DNA of 64,000 nucleotides from Roseiarcus sp963794155 (GTDB lineage Bacteria > Pseudomonadota > Alphaproteobacteria > Rhizobiales > Beijerinckiaceae). The translations under genes and the position numbers were made by a program. The notes under the pieces are model-generated. The model was not told where the DNA came from. It saw only the letters and a program-made list of their open reading frames with translations, and ran no database searches. Positions 1 through 8,598 of this stretch are shown in pieces. The first letter of the stretch is position 1, and the number at the start of each line of letters is the position of its first letter. Where the stretch lies: positions 124,001 to 188,000 of the forward strand of contig CAWCCX010000017.1 in NCBI GenBank assembly GCA_963794155.1, written 5' to 3'.

Positions 1-463
1 GGCCGCTCGGCGGCGTGCGGCAGACCTCGAACGCGCGACGCAAGGTCTGACCGACATCCTCGCCGCGCCTGAGCTCCTTCGCCCATTTGGTCACCGGCTC
101 GGCGAGGGCGACGAGATCGCCCGAGAGCCACGGCTCGGTCATGAGGTGACGGGTGTCCTGCTGGCCGGCGGTGACGACCAGCGGCGTCTCGCTCGCCTTG
201 GAGGCGACGAGCACGCCCATGGCGTTGCCCAAGCCGCCCATCGCATGCAGGTTGACGAAGGCGGCGCGGCCCGAGGCCAGCGCCCAGCCGTCGGCCATCC
301 CGACCGCCGTCGCCTCCTGCAGGCCGAGGACGTAGCTTATGTCCGGCGCGTCGACCAGCGCGTCCATCAGCGGCATCTCGGTCGAGCCGGGATTGCCGAA
401 CACATGGGTGATGCCTTCGTCGCGCAAGATGTCGAGCAGAACGTCGCGGGCGCGTCGGGTCAT
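1..463 (-). CDS. ThDP-dependent decarboxylase, benzoylformate decarboxylase/acetolactate synthase type (N-terminal part)
   Basis: The first 154 residues of a thiamine-diphosphate enzyme are readable; the rest lies beyond the left edge. The start is the ATG at 463 (MTRRARDVLLDIL). Seen motifs are FGNPGSTE, the LQEATAVGMADG segment holding the glutamate that activates the ThDP aminopyrimidine ring, and NLHAMGGLGNAMG. In benzoylformate decarboxylase the Ser and His of the corresponding segments are active-site residues, so a 2-keto acid decarboxylase (MdlC-like) is the best reading; acetolactate synthase and oxalyl-CoA decarboxylase are relatives that cannot be excluded from this half. It lies 123 bp downstream of gyrA on the same strand. 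Confidence 0.75.
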   Translation of the reverse strand, partial: MTRRARDVLLDILRDEGITHVFGNPGSTEMPLMDALVDAPDISYVLGLQEATAVGMADGWALASGRAAFVNLHAMGGLGNAMGVLVASKASETPLVVTAGQQDTRHLMTEPWLSGDLVALAEPVTKWAKELRRGEDVGQTLRRAFEVCRTPPSG

Positions 464-586
464 GAGGCGGGACTTTTCGTTCTTTGGCCGCCGTCGTCAA
501 GAATTTCGCCACGGGCACGGGATAGCCGGCGAACGTCAGGCACTTGAACGCATCGGACGAAACTGACCGCCGCGCGGCGAGCGAGG

Positions 587-3313
587 TTACTCCTCCTCCT
601 CGTCCCCTTCCGGCTCGCCGATCCGATCGACCGAAACCACCCGTTCCTCAACGGCGGTGTCGAACACGATCACCCCCTGGGTGGCGCGGCCGGCGATGCG
701 GATGCCTTCGACCGGCACGCGGATGAGCTGGCCGCCGTCGGTCACCAACATGATCTCGTCCGTCTCCTCAACCGGGAAGGAGGCGACCAGCGCGCCGTTG
801 CGGTCGTTGACGGCCATGGCGACGATGCCTTTGCCGCCGCGCCCGGTGACCCGATACTCGAATGACGAAGTGCGCTTGCCGTAGCCGTTCTCCGACAGAG
901 TCAGGATCACCTGCTCGGCCGCGCGCATCGCATCGTAACGCTCGGGCGCGAGCACAGTCGCTCCGTTGGCGCCATCGACCCCGTTCTCGGCCTCACTTTC
1001 GGCCTCGACAATCTCGTCCGCCCCGCCCTCGGCGCGGCGCTGCTTGAGATACGTTGAGCGCTCGGCGGGGGTCGCGTCGAACGAATTGAGGATCGCGAGC
1101 GAAATGACGCTGTCGCCGTCGGCCAGCGCGATCCCGCGCACTCCCATCGAGTCGCGGCCCTTGAACACCCGCACGTCATCGACCGGAAATCGGATGCACT
1201 GGCCGCGCGCGGTGGTCAGCAGCACGTCGTCCTTGTCTGAGCAGATCTGGACATCGACGATCCGCTCGCCCTCGTCGAGCCGCATCGCGATCTTGCCGGC
1301 CCGGTTGACCTGAGCGAAGTCGCTGAGCTTGTTGCGCCTGACCGTCCCGCGGGTCGTAGCGAACATCACGTCATACGACTCCCAGGTCGCTTCGTCCTCC
1401 GGCAGCGGCATGATGGTGGTGATGCGCTCGCCCGTCTCGAGCGGCAGCAGGTTGACCAGCGCCTTGCCCCGGGATTGCGGCGCCGCCAGCGGCAGGCGCC
1501 AGACCTTCTCCTTGTAGACCTGTCCCGCAGACGAGAAGAACAGCACCGGCTGATGAGTCGAGGCGACGAACAGCCTGGCGACGAAATCCTCTTCCCGCGT
1601 CGCCATGGCCCCGCGGCCTTTGCCGCCGCGCCTCTGGGCGCGATAGGTCGAAAGGGGCGCGCGCTTGATATAGCCGCCATGGCTCACCAGAACGACCATG
1701 TCCTCGCGCTGGATAAGGTCTTCGTCCTCCATGTCGGCGTCGCTGTCGAGGATGATGGTGCGGCGCGGGGTGGCGAACTCGGTCTTCGCCTTGACGAGTT
1801 CGTCGCGGATGATGCCCATCAACCGCGCGCGCGAGCCTAAAATGTCGAGATAGTCGGCGATTTCCGTCGCCAGCCGGTTGAGGGCTTCGGCGATTTCGTC
1901 CCGGCCAAGCGCGGTCAGGCGCGCGAGGCGCAATTCGAGGATCGCGCGCGCCTGGGCCTCCGAGAGCCGGATGGCGCCGTCGGCGTCGAGGGCGTGGCGC
2001 GGATCGGCGATGAGCGCGATCAAGGGCGCCATATCGCGCGCCGGCCATAGGCGCTCCATCAGCAACGTGCGCGCAGCGCTCGAGTCGGGCGAGGTGCGGA
2101 TCAGGCGAATGACTTCGTCGATGTTGGCGACCGCGATCGCGAGGCCGACCTGGATATGCGCGCTGTCGCGCGCCTTGGCGAGCAGATGCTTGGTCCGCCG
2201 CGTGACCACGTCCTCGCGAAAATCGAGGAACGCGCGCAGCATGTCGGTGAGCGTCAGCATCTCCGGCCGGCCGCCATTCAGCGCGATCATGTTGGCGCCG
2301 AAGCTCGATTGCAGGGCGGTGAAGCGCCAGAGCTGGTTGAGCACCACGTCGGCGACCGCGTCGCGCCTGAGCTCGATCACGATACGCATGCCGTCGCGGT
2401 CGGATTCGTCGCGCAAGTCCGAGATGCCTTCAATACGCTTCTCGCGCACCAGGTCCGCAATCCGCTCGATCAGCGTCGCCTTGTTGACCTGGTAGGGAAT
2501 CTCGGTGACGATCAGCGCCTCGCGATCCTTGCGCAGCTCTTCGACTTCGACCTTGGCGCGCATGACGATCGAGCCGCGGCCGGTCGCGTAGGCAGCGCGG
2601 ATTCCAGCGCGTCCGAGGATGGTCGCGGCGGTCGGGAAATCGGGCCCGGGAATGAGCTCCATCAGCTCGTCGAGCGTGATGTCGGGCCGGTCCATCATCG
2701 CAAGGAGCGCGTCGATCGCTTCGCCGAGGTTGTGGGGCGGGATGTTGGTCGCCATGCCGACGGCGATGCCGCCTGCGCCGTTGACCAGGAGGTTGGGGAA
2801 GCGCGCCGGCAGGACGACCGGCTCCAGCTCCTTCTCGTCGTAGTTCGGCTTGAAGTCGACAGTGTTCTTGTCGAGATCGTCGAGCAGGGCGAGCGCTAGG
2901 GGGTCGAGCCTCGCTTCGGTGTAGCGGGAGGCCGCGGGAGGATCGCCGTCGACCGAGCCGAAGTTGCCCTGGCCGTCGATGAGCGGCGCGCGCATCGAGA
3001 AGTCCTGCGCCATCCGGACCAGCGCGTCGTAGATCGCCAGATCGCCGTGCGGATGGTACTTGCCCATCGTGTCGCCGACGGTGCGCGACGACTTGTTGTA
3101 GGGGCGGTCGGGGGTGAAATTGAGCTCGTACATCGCGTAGAGGATGCGCCGATGGACCGGCTTCAAGCCGTCGCGAACGTCGGGCAGCGCGCGGCTCACG
3201 ATCACGCTCATCGCGTAATCGAGATAGCTGCGTTTCATTTCGTCGAGGATCGAGACGGGTTTGATGTCGGCCGGTCCGCCGGGAGCGGGCCGTTCGTCAA
3301 GAGTATCGGGCAA
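587..3313 (-). CDS. gyrA: DNA gyrase subunit A
   Basis: Catalytic subunit of type II topoisomerase that introduces negative supercoils with GyrB. The 908-residue protein has the breakage-reunion domain first (EMKRSYLDYAMSVIVSRALP from about residue 25), the active-site tyrosine Y131 in ASRYTEARL, and the C-terminal wrapping domain with the GyrA box QRRGGKG. The start appears to be TTG at 3313, because no ATG occurs before the conserved core. An acidic insertion of about 35 residues rich in Glu and Ala lies inside the C-terminal domain (encoded around 960-1080), a type of loop known in Hyphomicrobiales GyrA. The residue matching E. coli Ser83 is Leu92 in HPHGDLAIYD, while the Asp87 equivalent (D96) is kept. 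The tail is acidic (EPEGDEEEE). Confidence 0.97.
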   Translation of the reverse strand: MPDTLDERPAPGGPADIKPVSILDEMKRSYLDYAMSVIVSRALPDVRDGLKPVHRRILYAMYELNFTPDRPYNKSSRTVGDTMGKYHPHGDLAIYDALVRMAQDFSMRAPLIDGQGNFGSVDGDPPAASRYTEARLDPLALALLDDLDKNTVDFKPNYDEKELEPVVLPARFPNLLVNGAGGIAVGMATNIPPHNLGEAIDALLAMMDRPDITLDELMELIPGPDFPTAATILGRAGIRAAYATGRGSIVMRAKVEVEELRKDREALIVTEIPYQVNKATLIERIADLVREKRIEGISDLRDESDRDGMRIVIELRRDAVADVVLNQLWRFTALQSSFGANMIALNGGRPEMLTLTDMLRAFLDFREDVVTRRTKHLLAKARDSAHIQVGLAIAVANIDEVIRLIRTSPDSSAARTLLMERLWPARDMAPLIALIADPRHALDADGAIRLSEAQARAILELRLARLTALGRDEIAEALNRLATEIADYLDILGSRARLMGIIRDELVKAKTEFATPRRTIILDSDADMEDEDLIQREDMVVLVSHGGYIKRAPLSTYRAQRRGGKGRGAMATREEDFVARLFVASTHQPVLFFSSAGQVYKEKVWRLPLAAPQSRGKALVNLLPLETGERITTIMPLPEDEATWESYDVMFATTRGTVRRNKLSDFAQVNRAGKIAMRLDEGERIVDVQICSDKDDVLLTTARGQCIRFPVDDVRVFKGRDSMGVRGIALADGDSVISLAILNSFDATPAERSTYLKQRRAEGGADEIVEAESEAENGVDGANGATVLAPERYDAMRAAEQVILTLSENGYGKRTSSFEYRVTGRGGKGIVAMAVNDRNGALVASFPVEETDEIMLVTDGGQLIRVPVEGIRIAGRATQGVIVFDTAVEERVVSVDRIGEPEGDEEEE

Positions 3314-3568
3314 GAGGAAGAGGTCCTTAGCGCAACTCGCGTTGCCGGGGTTTAGCGGATTTCAAGCCCGCGCGCCATAGCCTCGGGGGTCTTGCGCGCC
3401 AATATATTCTGAAATAATTTCAAGATGTTATCGATACCGTCGGCGTCGAGGGCGCTTTGGGGACTTACCGGCCTGATTGGGGCATGAGCGCGTCTTTGAC
3501 AAAGGCCGCGCAATTGACGCGACCTATCCGCATTGCCGCGCGCGAGACGCGGCGGGGAGACTCCTTCC

Positions 3569-3937
3569 ATGACCATCGCCATCTGGTGCATTTTAATCGC
3601 CGCGACGTTGCCGTACGTCCCGTTCAGCTATGTCAAGGGCCTCGACCCGAACCAGCCGCGCTTCCATGTGGGCGATCTGACCGGGCGGTCCGCGCGGGCC
3701 TATGGCGCCCATCTCAACGGCTTGGAGACGTTTCCGTGGTTCGCCGCGGCGGTGATTGTTTCCCACATGATTGGCGGTCCGAGTACGACGGCGAATGTCT
3801 TGGCGGTCGTTTATGTCTTGTTGCGGATCGGACACATGGCGGCCTATGTCGCAGATCGCCAGCCGTTGCGCAGCGCGGCCTTCGGTGTGGCGCAACTCGT
3901 CGCGGCGGCGATTTTCATCCTCCCGGTTTTTCGCTAG
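3569..3937 (+). CDS. MAPEG-family membrane protein
   Basis: A 122-residue integral membrane protein with four hydrophobic segments. It resembles the bacterial MAPEG group (membrane-associated proteins in eicosanoid and glutathione metabolism): the order TM1, a polar loop with RAYGAHLNGLETFPWFAAAV, then further TMs and LLRIGHMAAYVADRQPLRS is characteristic. The physiological substrate of bacterial members is generally unknown. The ATG at 3569 is preceded by a GGGGAGA ribosome site; a longer reading frame starts upstream but lacks support. It is divergent from gyrA, with an AT-richer 255-bp spacer that probably holds both promoters. Confidence 0.85.
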   Translation: MTIAIWCILIAATLPYVPFSYVKGLDPNQPRFHVGDLTGRSARAYGAHLNGLETFPWFAAAVIVSHMIGGPSTTANVLAVVYVLLRIGHMAAYVADRQPLRSAAFGVAQLVAAAIFILPVFR

Positions 3938-3969
3938 CGATTCTGCGGGGGCTCACGATGCGCCGCCTC

Positions 3970-4722
3970 TCAGCGCCCGCCTGCGACGTCGAGGAGCGCG
4001 CCGGTCACGTAAGACGCGGCGTCGCTGATCAGCCATATCGCCGCTTCGGCGATTTCCTCGGCCTTGGCCGGACGCCCGAGCGGGGCGGTGGCGCCGAGGA
4101 CAAAGGCCCGGTCGGGCTCGCCGCCGCTGGCGTGGATTTCCGTGTCGACGAGACCGGGACGGATTGCGTTGACCCTCACGCCCTCGGGGCCCAGCTCCTT
4201 GGAGAGGCCCAGGGTCAGGGTGTCGATCGCGCCTTTGGATGCGGCGTAGTCGATATAGAGGTTCGGCGAGCCCAGGCGCGCGGCGGCCGACGACATCAGC
4301 ACGATCGATCCGCCGGCGCCGCCGAGCGATTTCGACATCCGCCGCGCGGCTTCACGGGCGGTGAGAAAGGCGCCCAGCACATTGACCTCGAAGATGCGCG
4401 CCATGCGCTCGGCGCTCATGTCGGCGAGTTTGGCGGCCGGCGCGACGATGCCGGCGTTGGCGATCACCGCGGTCAAGGGTCCGAGCGCCTTGGTCGCCGC
4501 GTCGAACATCGTCAGCGTATCGGCTTCGACCGCGACGTCGCCCTTCAATGCGACCGCGCGCCCGCCGCCCTTGGTGATCGTCTCGACCACCGCGTCGGCC
4601 GCTTTGCCGTCCTCCCGATAGTTGACGCCGACCGACCAGCCGTTCTTCGCAGCAAGCAGCGCGCAGGCGCGGCCGATGCCGCGCGATGCGCCGGTGACGA
4701 GAAGGGCTTTGGCGGACATCAT
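3970..4722 (-). CDS. SDR-family oxidoreductase
   Basis: A classical short-chain dehydrogenase/reductase of about 250 residues. The Rossmann nucleotide-binding motif TGASRGIG lies at about residues 10-17, NAG follows at about 90, the catalytic Ser sits in LMSSAAA and the YxxxK pair in DYAASKGA. The RPG segment after the active site and the C-terminal SYVTGALLDVAGG are typical. It likely reduces a carbonyl or oxidises an alcohol with NAD(P)(H); the substrate is not predictable, although sugar and acyl-carrier ketoreductase-like paralogs share this pattern. Two adjacent ATG codons (4722 and 4719) are both possible starts. It converges with the MAPEG gene 32 bp away. Confidence 0.9.
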   Translation of the reverse strand: MMSAKALLVTGASRGIGRACALLAAKNGWSVGVNYREDGKAADAVVETITKGGGRAVALKGDVAVEADTLTMFDAATKALGPLTAVIANAGIVAPAAKLADMSAERMARIFEVNVLGAFLTAREAARRMSKSLGGAGGSIVLMSSAAARLGSPNLYIDYAASKGAIDTLTLGLSKELGPEGVRVNAIRPGLVDTEIHASGGEPDRAFVLGATAPLGRPAKAEEIAEAAIWLISDAASYVTGALLDVAGGR

Positions 4723-4835
4723 AGACCCAGCTGAGGGCGGGCGAGAGGGGCCGGCCCAAGGGCGCGAACGCCGATCCGCCATCCGACGGGCGCGGAAAGG
4801 AGATCGGAGCCGAGCCGCAGGCGCCGAATATCGGC

Positions 4836-4941
4836 CGCAACAAAATCCAAATTCGTGCGCAACAGAATCCAAGCCCGGCGCAACAGAACCCAAATCCCAC
4901 GCAACAAAATCCAAATCCGGCGCAACGAAAGCAAAATTGCA
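4836..4941. repeat. Tandem repeat array, five about 21-bp units
   Basis: Five consecutive units each begin with CGCAAC followed by A/G-AAT-CCAA-type sequence, starting at 4836, 4858, 4879, 4900 and 4921 (periods 22, 21, 21 and 21). The array sits in the 486-bp space between the SDR gene and glutathione peroxidase; the flanks (4723-4835 and 4942-5208) show no gene. Because the period is 21, every frame translates as a seven-residue repeat, so predicted proteins here are artefacts. A similarly built but unrelated array is at 54551-54635. Confidence 0.85.
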
Positions 4942-5208
4942 TTTCCTTCCGCGCTTCTCAATTTTTCAATCGGTTGGTCTCGATTTGGGCGACGATCGGA
5001 GGTTTCCCCGCACCCATCGACAAGGAAATTACACATCTCTTGCGCGCCATCCCTTGCTGGTCCGCGAGCCCTTCTGGTTGAAAGAAGGCACCCTAGCATA
5101 CATTCGGAAAACCTGCAATGAAAATCTGCGCGTCGCGCACGTTCGCCCCGATGCGCGGCCTCGCTCGCCGCTTTGGCTGGTTACGGAGGCGCGCCGGCAT
5201 CCGGGCGC

Positions 5209-5691
5209 TCAATCCAGCATAGCCTCGATGTCGGAGGCGAGCTTCTCCGGCTTGTCGGTCGGCGCGTAGCGGCGGACGACATCGCGCTTCTGGTCGACCA
5301 GGAACTTGGTGAAATTCCACTTGATCGCCTGGGTGCCGAGCAGGCCCGGCGCCGCCTGTTTCAGCGCCTTGTAAAGCGGATGCGCGTTTTCGCCGTTGAC
5401 CTCGGTCTTGGCGAACATCGGGAACGTCACATCGTATTGATCCTTGCAGAAGCTCTGGATCGCGCGCTCGTCGTCCGGCTCCTGATGGCCGAACTGGTCG
5501 CATGGGAACCCGAGCACGGCGAAGCCGCGGTCGCGAAACCGCCGGTGCAGCGCCTCGAGTCCCGCATATTGCGGCGTGAAGCCGCACTGGCTCGCGAGAT
5601 TGACGATGAGCAGCGCCCGGCCCGCGAAATCGGCGAGCGCCGCCGCCTTGCCGTCGATGGTCTTCAAGGCGATGTCGGCGGGGAGGGGCAT
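5209..5691 (-). CDS. Glutathione peroxidase (Cys type)
   Basis: A thiol peroxidase of the glutathione-peroxidase family, 160 residues. The peroxidatic cysteine is in NLASQCGFTPQY where animal enzymes have selenocysteine; the Gln of FPCDQFGHQEP and the Trp of KWNFTKFLV complete the catalytic set. Bacterial enzymes of this type commonly use thioredoxin and reduce hydrogen peroxide and lipid hydroperoxides. I chose the ATG at 5691 (MPLPADI) because GGAG stands six bases upstream; an upstream TTG at 5715 is less likely. No signal peptide is seen, so it is cytosolic. Confidence 0.93.
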   Translation of the reverse strand: MPLPADIALKTIDGKAAALADFAGRALLIVNLASQCGFTPQYAGLEALHRRFRDRGFAVLGFPCDQFGHQEPDDERAIQSFCKDQYDVTFPMFAKTEVNGENAHPLYKALKQAAPGLLGTQAIKWNFTKFLVDQKRDVVRRYAPTDKPEKLASDIEAMLD

Positions 5692-5846
5692 CCAGGGCTC
5701 CAGACTTACGCCCAAACCTTAGTCGCTTTGGCGCCCCGGGGCGAGGTTCGCGATGGCCGTTTACCGTCTTGGTTTGAATGTCAGCGGGGGCGTTGCGCGG
5801 CTGAATATTTTCATTCACTTCTGTTGCGTCAGAAGTGGAGGTGACG

Positions 5847-6071
5847 ATGAAAAAAATTGCGATCAGACTGCTGGGAGTCGTAGTTATTTCCGCGACCCTG
5901 TCGTCGGCGGTTTCGCCCGCGTTTGCGCTGGGCGGCTGCGGTCCGAACCGTCATCGCAATGGCTGGGGCCAGTGCGTCTGGGGCGGCCAGAATCAGGACT
6001 GGTGCCTGAGAACAACGGGCCATCCGGCCACGCGTATGCCCGATGGGACGTTGCGCTGCTTGCACTACTGA
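5847..6071 (+). CDS. Small secreted Cys/Gly-rich protein
   Basis: A 74-residue protein with a clear Sec signal peptide (MKKIAIRLLGVVVISATLSS, cleavage near PAFA-LGG), leaving a mature peptide of about 45 residues with four cysteines. The start GGCGPNRHRNGWGQC resembles the widespread alphaproteobacterial GCG-type small secreted proteins of unknown function. The ATG at 5847 has the strong site GGAGGTGACG. The cysteines in GGCG, GQC, DWC and RCL could form two disulfides in the periplasm. No functional partner adjoins it. Confidence 0.75.
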   Translation: MKKIAIRLLGVVVISATLSSAVSPAFALGGCGPNRHRNGWGQCVWGGQNQDWCLRTTGHPATRMPDGTLRCLHY

Positions 6072-6430
6072 GCGTTGGCGTCGCTGACGCGCCCGGCGTC
6101 ATCCACGAGCGTTCAGGGCGCGCGGCGGGTCGCCGCGCCGGGCCAGTCGGGGCGGAGTGAACGGCGAGCGCCATTGTGCTCCGCCCGCCCCAAATCGTGA
6201 TGGGATCGCCCGTCCCGTTGCTCCCGGATGCACGCTATCAGATCGTCATCTGGACGGCCGCCTTCCCCGAGGCGTGATGCGCTATCGCGACTGGTGAAGG
6301 CGCCGACGGCCATCCGGGCGTCGACGGCGCCCGCGGGCGGCTCGGCGCCTCCGCCCCATTGACATCTGCGCCAGTGTCAATTCCACTCCTGAGCGTCGCA
6401 AAACCGCGGCGCGACAAAGGAAGCGCCATC
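6072..6430. other. Intergenic, no gene seen
   Basis: A GC-rich 359-bp stretch between the small secreted protein and the P450 gene. I see no credible coding sequence on either strand; the only notable element is the palindrome with a -35-like hexamer at its right end. Confidence 0.6.
6358..6381 (+). promoter_or_regulatory. Palindromic operator-like site upstream of P450
   Basis: A 24-bp inverted repeat has perfect seven-base arms ATTGACA and TGTCAAT and a GCGC centre. The left arm contains a consensus -35 hexamer TTGACA at 6359-6364, 67 bp before the P450 start. A dimeric repressor binding here would block the promoter. No clear -10 follows at 17 bp, so the promoter role is tentative. Confidence 0.45.
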
Positions 6431-7759
6431 ATGGCCGCTGCGAACCCCCTCCCGCCCGGCGGCAATGGGCTGCCGCTCCTTGGCGAGACGCTCGCCTTCG
6501 CCAACAATCCGTTCGGCTTCATTCGTGAGCGCCACGCCCGCTATGGCGACGTCTTCCGCACCAACATTCTCGGCAGTCCGACCGTATTCTTCGTCGGCCC
6601 CAAGCTCGCCGCGACCTATCTCGATCCGGCCAAGATCCAGCGCGAAGGCGCAATGCCGGCAAATCTGATGGCGCTGTTCGGCAGAAACCCGGACATCGTC
6701 CCGCTGCTCGACGGCGACGCGCATGCGCAGCGCAAGCGGAGCCTGCTCGCGGCGTTTTCGCGCGACGCTGTCGCGAGTTACCTGCCGGATCTGCAGAGCC
6801 GGATCGAAACGCTGCTCGCAAAGTGGCTCGCGAACGGCGAAGGACCGGTGACGGCCGACCTGAAGAGGCTCGCGATCGAATGTCTGTCCGGGGCCGTCTT
6901 CGGTCTCGGACCGGGAGACGAGCTCACGCGCCTGCTTGCCGAAAACGAGATCCTCGGCAGGGCGTTCGTTGCGCTGCCGATCAATCTCCCCGGGACCGCC
7001 TACGCAAAGGGCCTCAAGGCGCGCGATCGGACCCTAGCGCTGCTCGAGGAAATCGTCAGGCGTCACATCAATTCGCCGCCCGCTGAGCCCGACGGTCTCT
7101 CGCGCATCCTCGCCGCGGCAAGGGACGCGGGCGCGCCGCTAGACGCCGGGACCGCCGCGCGCGAGATGCACCACTTCCTTCTCGCGGGTCAGATCGTCTT
7201 CGCCGAACTGGCTGCGACCCTGCGCGCGCTTCACGAGCATCCGGAGGTGCGTGAACGTCTGCGCACGGAGGTGCTCGCCAACGCGCCCTCGGGTGAGATC
7301 GGTCCGGCCCAATTGCGCGCGATGCCGTACCTCATGCAGGTGGTCGACGAGGTAAAGCGGACCTGCCCGAACGTGCCGATGAGTTTCGGGCGCGCGAAGC
7401 GCGACATCGACGTCGCCGGCTACGCCATTCCCCAGGGCGCCCTGGTGATGCTGGCGATCCACGAGAGCAATCTCGATCCGATCTTCATGGCGCCGGAGAC
7501 CTTCGACCCCGACCGCTTCTCTCCGGAGCGCGACGAGAAGAAGCGCGCGCCGGACGCTTTCATGCCTCAGGGCGCGGGCGCCCTCACGTTCCACAAGTGC
7601 GCGGGCTATGATTTCGCGACCATGATGATGCAGCTCTTCGCCGCGCTGGCGTTGAGAACGACGACATGGGATCTGCCGCCGCAGGACCTGTCGCTCAAAT
7701 GGGTGGTTCCCCCAGAGCACAAGAGCGGCCTCCTGGTACGCTGGTCCAGGAGCGGCTGA
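6431..7759 (+). CDS. Cytochrome P450
   Basis: A heme-thiolate monooxygenase-like protein of 442 residues. An N-terminal proline-rich hinge (NPLPPGGNGLPLLGET) is followed by the P450 fold, the K-helix ExxR motif (EVKR in VVDEVKRTCPNVP) and the heme loop PQGAGALTFHKCAG with the axial Cys. The architecture resembles the CYP120/CYP26-like group and also recalls fatty-acid peroxygenases in its PQG heme loop. The I-helix reads HHFLLAGQIVFAEL and lacks the usual acid-Thr pair used for oxygen activation. The start at 6431 follows GGAAG; no signal or membrane anchor is visible. It ends convergently with ssb, and no ferredoxin partner is adjacent. Confidence 0.9.
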   Translation: MAAANPLPPGGNGLPLLGETLAFANNPFGFIRERHARYGDVFRTNILGSPTVFFVGPKLAATYLDPAKIQREGAMPANLMALFGRNPDIVPLLDGDAHAQRKRSLLAAFSRDAVASYLPDLQSRIETLLAKWLANGEGPVTADLKRLAIECLSGAVFGLGPGDELTRLLAENEILGRAFVALPINLPGTAYAKGLKARDRTLALLEEIVRRHINSPPAEPDGLSRILAAARDAGAPLDAGTAAREMHHFLLAGQIVFAELAATLRALHEHPEVRERLRTEVLANAPSGEIGPAQLRAMPYLMQVVDEVKRTCPNVPMSFGRAKRDIDVAGYAIPQGALVMLAIHESNLDPIFMAPETFDPDRFSPERDEKKRAPDAFMPQGAGALTFHKCAGYDFATMMMQLFAALALRTTTWDLPPQDLSLKWVVPPEHKSGLLVRWSRSG

Positions 7760-7801
7760 AGGGGTTCCTGGCCTTGCGCCAGGAGAAATCGCGCCGCCGT
7801 C

Positions 7802-8296
7802 TCAGAACGGAATGTCGTCGTCGATCGGCCCGGCGCCGCCGCCGGTCGAGAGCGCCGGGCGGCGGTCGGCCGCTGAGGACTTGCCGAAGCTCTGGCGCTC
7901 CGCGCGCTCCTCGGCGGGGAAGCTCTCCCGATCCGCGCCGCCGCCGCGCGAGTCGAGCAGTTGCAGTTCGCCGCGGAAGCGCTGCAGCACGACTTCGGTC
8001 GTGTAGCGGTCGGCGCCCGACTGGTCCTGCCATTTGCGGGTCTGGAGCTGGCCTTCGAGATAGACCTTCGTCCCCTTCTTGCAATATTGCTCGGCGATCT
8101 TGCCGAGGTTCTCGTTGAAAATCACGACATTGTGCCACTCGGTGCGCTCCTTGCGCTCGCCCGAGTTCTTGTCGCGCCAGGTCTCCGAGGTGGCGACCGA
8201 GAAGTTCACCACCTGATCGCCGGAATTGAGCCGCCGGACCTCCGGATCCTTGCCCAGATTGCCGATCAGAATGACTTTGTTGACGCTGCCCGCCAT
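7802..8296 (-). CDS. ssb: Single-stranded DNA-binding protein
   Basis: The homotetrameric ssDNA-binding protein used in replication, recombination and repair. The 164 residues comprise the N-terminal OB fold (MAGSVNKVILIGNLGKDPEV, then SGERKERTEWHNVVIFNENL), a low-complexity linker and the acidic tip DDDIPF that recruits partner proteins. It is divergent from uvrA, the usual arrangement in alphaproteobacteria, with an SOS box in the shared spacer. Start ATG at 8296. Confidence 0.97.
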   Translation of the reverse strand: MAGSVNKVILIGNLGKDPEVRRLNSGDQVVNFSVATSETWRDKNSGERKERTEWHNVVIFNENLGKIAEQYCKKGTKVYLEGQLQTRKWQDQSGADRYTTEVVLQRFRGELQLLDSRGGGADRESFPAEERAERQSFGKSSAADRRPALSTGGGAGPIDDDIPF

Positions 8297-8498
8297 GGTC
8301 CTCTCCTTGCCGCCGCCCCGAAGGGCGCCCGGTCCTCACGCGACATCCTTAGCCGAATGGGCCCGCGCCGCCGCGCACGAATACCTGCCCAACGCGCTTA
8401 TCCACAATCCTCGCGCCGGCCGCTTGGGAACCGGCGCCATCGCAACTACATTAACCAAGAACCGCGGGTTTCGGCGCTCGAAGAAGCGCCTTCCTCGT

Positions 8499-8513
8499 GT
8501 TCTATATTTGTTC
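8499..8513. promoter_or_regulatory. LexA (SOS) box
   Basis: The sequence GTTCTATATTTGTTC is an exact GTTC-N7-GTTC direct repeat, the known alphaproteobacterial LexA site. It is 85 bp before the chosen uvrA start and 200 bp from ssb, so it probably makes uvrA, and perhaps ssb, DNA-damage inducible. Confidence 0.85.
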
Positions 8514-8598
8514 TAGCATCGGCGCGCGGCTGGCGCAAGGGCGATTCGCTCTCGCGAGCCCCTCGCCGTTAAGGAACATGCCGCTTCCAGGAGCCGTA

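Noticed and set aside
4855..5121. Repetitive hypothetical proteins in the first 21-bp array
   Set aside because: All frames are open because the repeat period is a multiple of three; no ribosome site or conserved flank supports translation.
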